A stretch of 64,000 bases of DNA from Rhodococcus sp. P1Y (lineage in GTDB: Bacteria; Actinomycetota; Actinomycetes; Mycobacteriales; Mycobacteriaceae). A model generated the notes under the pieces. That model was not told where the DNA came from. It saw only the letters and a list, made by a program, of their open reading frames with translations, and searched no databases. Location of the stretch: NCBI RefSeq assembly GCF_003641205.1, contig NZ_CP032762.1, forward strand, positions 2,976,001 to 3,040,000. Direction: 5' to 3'. This document shows, piece by piece, positions 58,353 to 64,000 of the stretch; position 1 is the first letter of the stretch, and each line of letters begins with the position of its first letter. The translations under genes and the position numbers were made by a program.

Positions 58353-59816
58353 ATGGCGAACAGGTTGACTACGCAGGACGCGTCGTTCTACTTTCTCGAG
58401 GCCAGCAACACACCCATGCATCTCGGTTCGCTGGGCGTCTTTCGTACACCTCGCAGCGGTTTCAGCTACGAGGCGCTGCTGTCACTCGTCGAACGACGAC
58501 TCGTGCTCGTGCCGAGGTATCGACAGAAGGTTCGCGAGGTCGCCTTGGGTCTTGCGCGACCGGTGTGGGTCGACGACGGTGATTTCGACATCACCTACCA
58601 CATTCGTCGGTCTGCTCTGCCCAAGCCTGGCACCGACGAGCAACTCCACGACCTCGTTGCGCGGTTGACGTCGAGACCGCTGGACCGAACACGTCCACTG
58701 TGGGAGATGTACCTCGTCGAGGGACTGAGCAAGAATCGATTCGCGATCTTCACCAAGTCGCACTCGGCTCTCGTCGATGGAGAGAACGCGTTGGAGATCG
58801 GCCAGGTCATTCTGGATGCGAGCAAGAATCCGCCCGCGATGGCCGAGGAACTGTGGATGCCCGCTCGCGAGCCGAAAGAGTCGGCGCTCGTATTCGATGC
58901 CATCACCGAACTGATCTCATCCCCGAGTGAGGGCGTCGAGGCGTTGCGCGGTGCAGTAGCGGGAGTTGCAGGCGCTGCAGGTGGGGTCTTGGGTGCGGCC
59001 GGAAAGGTCCTTTCCGCGGTTCGAACGGCCGCACAGGTGGCTCCCACGAGTCCGCTGAATGCGCCGATCTCGAGAAACAGACGTTTCGCCGTCGCGAAGA
59101 CCGAGCTGGCCGACTATCGCAAGATCCACACTCGCTTCGACTGTTCGATCAACGACGTGGTCCTGGCCGTTGTCACGGGGGCGCTTCGTAATTGGCTTCT
59201 GTCCAGGGGCGAACCGGTGACCGCATCGTCGACGGTGCGAGCAATGGTGCCCATGTCGGTGTACGTCTCGGACTCCGGGGCCGGATTCGGCGAGTACACC
59301 GATCGGATAACGGGTGAGCACGATGTGGCGAGGGAGGATGCGCCTCCTCGCAGCGAGATCTCGTCGTTTCTCATCGATCTTCCCGTCGGAGAACTCAACG
59401 CGGTGGTGCGGTTGTCGCACATCGCACATGCCACCGAGGCGCATGCGAAGCAGTCACCCGGCGTCACCGCGCACACGCTGATGCGGATCTCCGGATTCGC
59501 GCCCGCGAGTCTGCACGCGATGGGTGCGCGCGCAGGGAGCCGACTCTCGCAGCGTTTGTTCAACTTGATCGTCACCAACGCGCCGGGGCCACAGTTTCCG
59601 CTCTATGTCGGCGGCGCACGTATGTTGGAGATGTTCCCCGTGTCGCCGCTGTTCGAGAATCAAGCTCTCAGTATCGGTCTGACGTCCTACGACGGATTCG
59701 TGTGTTTCGGCTTGAACGCAGACCGCGGCGCAATGCCGGATGTGGACGTCATCACCGCGTTGCTGTTCGAGTCCCTCGAAGAGTTGGTCGACGCCAGCAA
59801 CGACTCGAGAGTGTGA
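58353..59816 (+). CDS. Wax ester synthase / diacylglycerol acyltransferase (WS/DGAT), Tgs3-like
   Basis: 487 aa from ATG 58353 (ANRLTTQDASFYFLEASNTP, the WS/DGAT opening). Condensation-type active site FTKSHSALVDGENALEIGQV: HxxxDG retained, but the first His of HHxxxDG is Ser. Other blocks: RPLDRTRPLWEMYLVEGL, FDCSINDVVLAVVTGALRNW, RAMVPMSVYVSDS, NLIVTNAPGPQFPLYVGGAR and TSYDGFVCFGLNADRG. Makes triacylglycerol or wax esters from acyl-CoA. Equivalent position to Rv3234c (tgs3). Confidence 0.92.
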   Translation: MANRLTTQDASFYFLEASNTPMHLGSLGVFRTPRSGFSYEALLSLVERRLVLVPRYRQKVREVALGLARPVWVDDGDFDITYHIRRSALPKPGTDEQLHDLVARLTSRPLDRTRPLWEMYLVEGLSKNRFAIFTKSHSALVDGENALEIGQVILDASKNPPAMAEELWMPAREPKESALVFDAITELISSPSEGVEALRGAVAGVAGAAGGVLGAAGKVLSAVRTAAQVAPTSPLNAPISRNRRFAVAKTELADYRKIHTRFDCSINDVVLAVVTGALRNWLLSRGEPVTASSTVRAMVPMSVYVSDSGAGFGEYTDRITGEHDVAREDAPPRSEISSFLIDLPVGELNAVVRLSHIAHATEAHAKQSPGVTAHTLMRISGFAPASLHAMGARAGSRLSQRLFNLIVTNAPGPQFPLYVGGARMLEMFPVSPLFENQALSIGLTSYDGFVCFGLNADRGAMPDVDVITALLFESLEELVDASNDSRV

Positions 59817-59823
59817 GGTATCC

Positions 59824-60345
59824 GTGAGGGTCTATGTTCCGGCGACGATTTCTATGCTGCGGACGCTGGTGGCGGACGGCGAATTTCATCCAGTGAGCCG
59901 CACTGCGTTCGCGGTGACGCCCACCCTGCGCGAGGCGTATTCCTCCGGGGACGACGAAGAACTCGCGGAAGTCGCACTGGGAGAGGCGGCTCGCGCATCG
60001 CTCCGGCTCGTTGCGGCGGGTCTCGACGACGAGAAGGACGGGATTGTCGACGGCAGCGTCGTGTTCCGGCGTGCCGTCATCGCGGCCGACGTGGAGAATC
60101 CGAAGTTGCGACCCGATCTGGATGACGCGGTCGTGCGGCTGGCCGATCCGTTGCGCTTGGACCAGGTCGCGTCGGTACATGTCGATTTGGAGGGCGCCGA
60201 GACTGCTGTCGCGAAAGCAGTGGAGGTGATCGATGCCGCCGACATGGGAGATCCTGACGCCGAATTCGTCCTCGGCGACGCCGAGGACCACAGCCTTGCC
60301 TGGTATGCGACACAGGAATTACCGTTTCTGTTGGACTTCCTGTAA
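59824..60345 (+). CDS. DUF6912 family protein (Rv3231c-like)
   Basis: 173 aa from GTG 59824 after GAGG, 7 bp past the WS/DGAT stop, so co-transcribed. Opens RVYVPATISMLRTLVADGEF, with SRTAFAVTPTLREAYSSGDD, EVALGEAARASLRLVAAGL, RRAVIAADVENPKLRPDLDD and a C-terminal EDHSLAWYATQELPFLLDFL. Strongly acidic, no membrane segment. Conserved in actinobacteria beside the desaturase-reductase locus; function unknown. Confidence 0.85.
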   Translation: MRVYVPATISMLRTLVADGEFHPVSRTAFAVTPTLREAYSSGDDEELAEVALGEAARASLRLVAAGLDDEKDGIVDGSVVFRRAVIAADVENPKLRPDLDDAVVRLADPLRLDQVASVHVDLEGAETAVAKAVEVIDAADMGDPDAEFVLGDAEDHSLAWYATQELPFLLDFL

Positions 60346-60365
60346 CCGCTCGGACCCCTCGGTAA

Positions 60366-60381
60366 CCTACGGTAGCGTAAC
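60366..60381 (+). promoter_or_regulatory. Promoter/operator site A of the ferredoxin-reductase gene
   Basis: CCTACGGTAGCGTAAC, containing -10-like TAGCGT (60373-60378). Its reverse complement matches 14 of 16 bases at 63075-63090 upstream of the second desaturase. Candidate regulator site overlapping the -10. Confidence 0.5.
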
Positions 60382-60387
60382 CTGCAA

Positions 60388-60419
60388 GGTGGGCCAGCCA
60401 GATGTGGCTGCAACCCACC
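60388..60419 (+). promoter_or_regulatory. 5'-terminal mRNA hairpin of the reductase transcript
   Basis: GGTGGG-c-CAGCCA-gatg-TGGCTG-caa-CCCACC: two 6-bp helices separated by a small internal loop. It starts within a few bases of the transcription start predicted from the -10 at 60373-60378, and ends 37 bp before the ATG. No U-tract, so not a terminator. Confidence 0.5.
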
Positions 60420-60456
60420 GATCGGTGTGTCTCGAACGAGGGGTAGAAACTTTCCG

Positions 60457-61572
60457 ATGGACTTGAAGAAGTGGCTGGAGGCGCCTGCGGCCGGCGTGTC
60501 TGCACCCAAGCGGCCGAAGCTCAACATGCTGCGCGGAGCGATCACGCGAATCACCACGCCGCTGCTTCCCGACGACTATCTGCATCTCGCGAACCCGCTG
60601 TGGTCCGCACGGGAACTGCGTGGACGAGTCGTGACCGTCAAGAACGAGACCGCCACGGCGGTCACTTTGGTCATCCAGCCGGGGTGGGGCTTCAACTTCG
60701 ATTACCAGCCCGGTCAGTACATCGGGATCGGTCTTCATCTGGGCGGACGATGGCACTGGCGGTCGTACTCGCTCACCTCGGCTCCGAACTGGGACGAGAA
60801 GCTGATCTCCATCACCGTCAAGGCCATGCCGGAGGGCTTCCTCTCCAGCCACCTCGTCGGAGGCGTGCCGCAGGGAACGATCGTCAGGCTGGCGGCGCCC
60901 AAGGGGAATTTCGCACTCCCGACGCCACCGCCGGAGAAAATTCTGTTCGTGACCGCCGGCAGTGGAATCACTCCGATCATCTCGATGCTGCGTGCTCTCG
61001 ACCGTCACGGAGACATGCCGGACACGGTCCACATCCACTCCGCACCGACCGAGGACGAGGTCATGTTCGGCGGCGAGTTGGGTGCGCTCGCCGAAACTCA
61101 TCCGCAGTTCACCTCACATGTCCAGCTGACACGATCGGACGGAAAGTTCGCGCTGGCGTCGCTCGACGAGTTGTATCCGGATTGGCGCGAACGCGAGACG
61201 TGGGCATGCGGTCCGGCCGGATTGCTCGAGGAAATCGAGCGAGTATGGAAGCACGAGGGCATCGAAGGCAAGCTCCATCTGGAGCGATTCGAGATCGCAC
61301 GGGCAGACACGTCGGGCAAGGGTGGAAAGGTCACGTTCTCGAAATCGGATCGGTCTGCGGATGTCGACGGTGCAACGAGCCTGCTCGAAGCGGGGGAGAG
61401 CATCGGCGTACAGATGCCGTTCGGCTGCCGTATGGGCATCTGTCAGACGTGCGTCGTGCCGTTGACCGCCGGGCACGTCATCGATCTTCGATCCGGCAAG
61501 GAACACGGCGAGGGCGATCGGATTCAGACGTGCATCTCGGCTGCTGCGGGCGACTGCACTCTCGAGTTGTAG
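60457..61572 (+). CDS. Ferredoxin reductase, FAD/NAD-binding with C-terminal 2Fe-2S (desaturase electron donor)
   Basis: 371 aa from ATG 60457. FNR-type FAD domain: [20 protein letters not shown] followed by YSLTS; NAD(P) domain: [20 protein letters not shown] and [16 protein letters not shown]; plant-type 2Fe-2S domain with [19 protein letters not shown] and the distal Cys in [13 protein letters not shown]. Homolog of Rv3230c, which supplies electrons from NADPH to the stearoyl-CoA desaturase DesA3. Precedes two desaturases of that type. Leader has a hairpin and an operator-like site. Confidence 0.94.
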   Translation: MDLKKWLEAPAAGVSAPKRPKLNMLRGAITRITTPLLPDDYLHLANPLWSARELRGRVVTVKNETATAVTLVIQPGWGFNFDYQPGQYIGIGLHLGGRWHWRSYSLTSAPNWDEKLISITVKAMPEGFLSSHLVGGVPQGTIVRLAAPKGNFALPTPPPEKILFVTAGSGITPIISMLRALDRHGDMPDTVHIHSAPTEDEVMFGGELGALAETHPQFTSHVQLTRSDGKFALASLDELYPDWRERETWACGPAGLLEEIERVWKHEGIEGKLHLERFEIARADTSGKGGKVTFSKSDRSADVDGATSLLEAGESIGVQMPFGCRMGICQTCVVPLTAGHVIDLRSGKEHGEGDRIQTCISAAAGDCTLEL

Positions 61573-61736
61573 CTTCTTACGAGACCACGCGGTTCGTGAA
61601 CGAGCACACACGGACTTCACTGTAAGTTCGGCTACCCTTGGCAAGTGGAGCATTGTCCCAATTGCGCCCTTACCCCGCGGCGCACTGTCGTGAACAAGTA
61701 ATTAGGGCTGGCGCCCACGACTTTCGGAGGACCACG

Positions 61737-63059
61737 ATGGCCATCACGGACATCAAGGAATTCGCTCATCTGACCGAAGAAGACATGGAAGCCTTCGGCC
61801 GGGAGCTCGACGCGGTACGTCGCGATATCGAGGACTCCCGCGGTGAGAAGGATGCCGCGTACATCAGGCGGACAATCAAACTTCAGCGCTGCCTCGAGCT
61901 CGGCGGACGAGTCGTGCTGCTGGGCAGCAAGTATCGGCCCGCGTGGCTCGCGGGCACCGCGTTGCTGAGCGTTGCGAAGATCATCGAGAACATGGAGCTC
62001 GGCCACAATGTGATGCACGGGCAGTGGGACTGGATGAACGACCCGGAAATTCACTCGGTGTCGTGGGAGTGGGATCAGACCGGTCCATCCGAGCAGTGGA
62101 AACGCGCACACAACTACTCACATCACACCTACACCAACATCGTCGGGATGGACGACGACATCGGCTTCGGAATCTTGCGCATGACGCGCGACGAACCATG
62201 GAAGCCGATCAACCTGATTCAACCTCTCGCGAACGTGCTGCTCGCTGCGACGTTCGAGTGGGGCATTGCGCTTCACGACTTGGACGCACAGAAGGAACTG
62301 GACGGGGAGCACCAGAAGAAGTTCTGGCAGTCGCCGTCGAACCGCGCCTTTGCTCGGAAGATCGCTCGTCAGGTCGGCAAGGATTTCGTGCTGTTCCCGG
62401 CCCTCAGCGGCCCATCGTGGAAGAGCACCCTCACTGCGAACGCCACCGCCAACTTGGTGCGCAACCTGTGGGCGTACGCAGTGATTTTCTGCGGGCATTT
62501 TCCCGACGGCGCCGAGAAGTTCACGATGGGGCAGTTCGACACCGAGACGCGTGCCGAGTGGTACCTGCGTCAGATGCTCGGCAGCGCGAATTTCGATGCG
62601 GGCAAGGTCATGGCCTTCATGAGCGGGAATCTGTGCTACCAGATCGAGCACCACATGTTCCCTGATCTCCCGAGCAATCGGTACCAGGAGATCTCGGAAA
62701 AGGTGCATGCGCTGTGCGAGAAGTACGACCTGCCGTACACCACAGGATCGCTTGGCAAGCAGTACCTCCTCGCGTTGCGAACGATTCACAAGCTGTCGTT
62801 CCCGGACAGCTGGCTGAAGGCAACCTCGGACAACGCACCCGAGACGAGTTCCGAGCGCCGGTTCCGCACCGGCGACGCGCCGGTGGTTCATGCGCTGCGA
62901 ATAGATCCTCTTACCGGTAAGCGGCGCGGCCTGCGGTCCGCGATCGCCGAAGCGCGCGTGACGTTGGGCAACGCCAAGAAGGAAGCCAAGCGCCAGGCGA
63001 AGGCGATGCAGCAGGTCGGGCGAGATCGCGTGAACTCGCTCACACCTACGCAGACGTAA
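61737..63059 (+). CDS. desA3: Acyl-CoA (stearoyl-CoA type) delta-9 desaturase, DesA3-like, copy 1
   Basis: 440 aa from ATG 61737, GGAGG upstream. Membrane fatty-acid desaturase with three His boxes: IENMELGHNVMHGQWDWMND (H-x3-H), RAHNYSHHTYTNIVGMDDD (H-x2-HH) and LCYQIEHHMFPDLPSNRYQE (Q-x2-HH). Hydrophobic segments include PAWLAGTALLSVAKI and ANVLLAATFEWGIAL. The C-terminal ~60 residues are basic. Takes electrons from the reductase encoded 164 bp upstream. Introduces a double bond into C16/C18 acyl-CoA for membrane and storage lipids. Confidence 0.94.
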   Translation: MAITDIKEFAHLTEEDMEAFGRELDAVRRDIEDSRGEKDAAYIRRTIKLQRCLELGGRVVLLGSKYRPAWLAGTALLSVAKIIENMELGHNVMHGQWDWMNDPEIHSVSWEWDQTGPSEQWKRAHNYSHHTYTNIVGMDDDIGFGILRMTRDEPWKPINLIQPLANVLLAATFEWGIALHDLDAQKELDGEHQKKFWQSPSNRAFARKIARQVGKDFVLFPALSGPSWKSTLTANATANLVRNLWAYAVIFCGHFPDGAEKFTMGQFDTETRAEWYLRQMLGSANFDAGKVMAFMSGNLCYQIEHHMFPDLPSNRYQEISEKVHALCEKYDLPYTTGSLGKQYLLALRTIHKLSFPDSWLKATSDNAPETSSERRFRTGDAPVVHALRIDPLTGKRRGLRSAIAEARVTLGNAKKEAKRQAKAMQQVGRDRVNSLTPTQT

Positions 63060-63090
63060 CCTACGCATCCGTAAGTTACGGTACGGTAGG
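63056..63090 (+). promoter_or_regulatory. Double operator-like site B before the second desaturase
   Basis: CCTACGCATCCGTAAG (63060-63075) and GTTACGGTACGGTAGG (63075-63090) form two head-to-head relatives of site A. The first also extends as GTAACCTACGnnnnCGTAA, matching site A at every fixed base. TACGGT at 63082-63087 can serve as -10. The site begins at the stop codon of copy 1. Confidence 0.5.
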
Positions 63091-63143
63091 ACGTGAACGT
63101 GCACTCGCTGCATCACCGACGACTGCCTGGAGGGCCGTAACCC

Positions 63144-64000
63144 ATGGCGATTTCGGATATCAAGGAATACGCGCATCTGACCGACGCTGACGTGGAAGCG
63201 CTCGGCGTCGAGCTCGACGCCATCCGCCGAGACATCGAAGCATCACGGGGTGAGCGCGACGCGCGCTACATCCGCAACACGATCCGTCTGCAGCGGTCAC
63301 TCGAAATCGGCGGGCGTGCAGTTCTTTTCGCGAGCCGCAAGCGCCCGGCGTGGCTGCTCGGTACAGGCATGCTCGGTGCCGCGAAGATCATCGAGAACAT
63401 GGAGCTCGGGCACAACGTCATGCACGGGCAGTGGGATTGGATGAACGATCCCGAGGTCCATTCCACGTCGTGGGAATGGGACAACACGGGCCCGTCCGCG
63501 CACTGGAAGCAGACCCACAACTACATCCACCACAAGTACACCAACGTGCTGGGTATGGACGACGATGTCGGCTACGGTCTACTGCGCGTCACGCGTGACC
63601 AGCGGTGGAAGCCGTTCAACATCGGCAACCCCGTGTACAACCTGCTCCTTCAGCTTTTCTTCGAGTACGGCGTCGCCGCGCAGCATTTGGAGCTCGGCAA
63701 GGTCGCAAAGGGACGCATCCCGCGCGCGGAATTCGAGCAGAAGCGTCGCGAGGTGCTCGAAAAGGTCGGCAAGCAGATCGCCAAGGACTACGTGATGTAT
63801 CCGGCGCTGACCGGACCGGCGTGGAAGAGCACTCTGACGGCCAACATCGTGGCCAACATGATTCGCAACGTGTGGACCAACACCGTGATCTTCTGCGGTC
63901 ACTTCCCGGACGGCGCGGAGAAGTTCACCAAGTCGGACATGGAGGGTGAGACGCAGGGACAGTGGTACCTGCGCCAGATGCTCGGCAGCGCGAACTTCAA
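63144..64000 (+). CDS. Acyl-CoA desaturase, DesA3-like, copy 2 (3' end beyond window)
   Basis: At least 285 residues from ATG 63144, preceded by GGAGG; open to the window edge. Closely parallels copy 1 throughout: MAISDIKEYAHLTDADVEAL, the box IENMELGHNVMHGQWDWMND identical to copy 1, KQTHNYIHHKYTNVLGMDDD (box 2) and VIFCGHFPDGAEKF. The third box lies beyond the edge. Differs in the loop after box 2, where copy 2 has a longer charged insert (AKGRIPRAEFEQKRREVLEK). Tandem duplicate with its own promoter site, so possibly differently regulated. Confidence 0.93.
   Translation, partial: MAISDIKEYAHLTDADVEALGVELDAIRRDIEASRGERDARYIRNTIRLQRSLEIGGRAVLFASRKRPAWLLGTGMLGAAKIIENMELGHNVMHGQWDWMNDPEVHSTSWEWDNTGPSAHWKQTHNYIHHKYTNVLGMDDDVGYGLLRVTRDQRWKPFNIGNPVYNLLLQLFFEYGVAAQHLELGKVAKGRIPRAEFEQKRREVLEKVGKQIAKDYVMYPALTGPAWKSTLTANIVANMIRNVWTNTVIFCGHFPDGAEKFTKSDMEGETQGQWYLRQMLGSANF

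Overview
The window is high-GC actinobacterial chromosome, most likely Rhodococcus or a close mycolate-containing relative (Nocardiaceae). It carries mycolic-acid-wall genes (arabinogalactan linker rhamnosyltransferase, Lcp1-type ligase), MtrA-MtrB-LpqB, WhiB2, F420 genes fbiA/fbiB and an acyl-CoA carboxylase with an epsilon subunit. Many starts are GTG and several genes look leaderless. From accA3 to the desaturases the gene order follows M. tuberculosis Rv3285 back to Rv3229c (known synteny, recalled and not recomputed), so departures from that order are informative.

Layout. 1-5.2 kb: AraC-type regulator, two VOC-fold proteins, a small P-loop kinase-like protein, the antiporter NhaA, a haloacid dehalogenase that appears to start at CTG, and a DUF1707 membrane protein. 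5.2-22.1 kb: the core block accD5-accE5-maf-sseA-sufE-accA3 on the minus strand, split by an accessory lipid block. That block has four PapA-type acyltransferase genes (three in tandem plus one beyond sufE), two divergent HxxxDG acyltransferase-like genes on the plus strand, a GT1 glycosyltransferase and a small flavodoxin. It is the most interesting part of the window and looks like an uncharacterised acylated-glycolipid pathway.

22.2-29.4 kb: birA, a PH-domain membrane protein, a two-component system, GtrA, purK-purE, a tiny HExxH protein and a TIGR03089 protein. 29.4-43.1 kb: cell-envelope sugar genes (Lcp ligase, rmlD, wbbL, mannose-1-P guanylyltransferase, phosphomannomutase, manA), interleaved with NUDIX, fbiB-fbiA, whiB2, a degenerate zincin and a DUF3499 protein. 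A 31-bp tandem repeat sits between the convergent guanylyltransferase and NUDIX genes.

43.2-64 kb: amino-acid permease, alkane hydroxylase alkB without its usual rubredoxins, sahH, tmk, mtrA-mtrB-lpqB, a ComF-like phosphoribosyltransferase, hpf, a strong terminator, secA, a DUF6459 protein, a WS/DGAT acyltransferase, a DUF6912 protein, and a ferredoxin-reductase / acyl-CoA desaturase module with two tandem desaturases. The second desaturase is cut by the window end. The reductase and second desaturase share an inverted 16-bp promoter motif.

Together the genes supply acyl-CoA precursors (AccA3/AccD5/AccE5, activated by BirA), modify and transfer acyl chains (desaturases, AlkB, PapA-like and WS/DGAT enzymes), build nucleotide sugars and the wall linker, and sense the envelope (MtrAB). 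All calls come from reading the sequence and from family knowledge; no database search was run.
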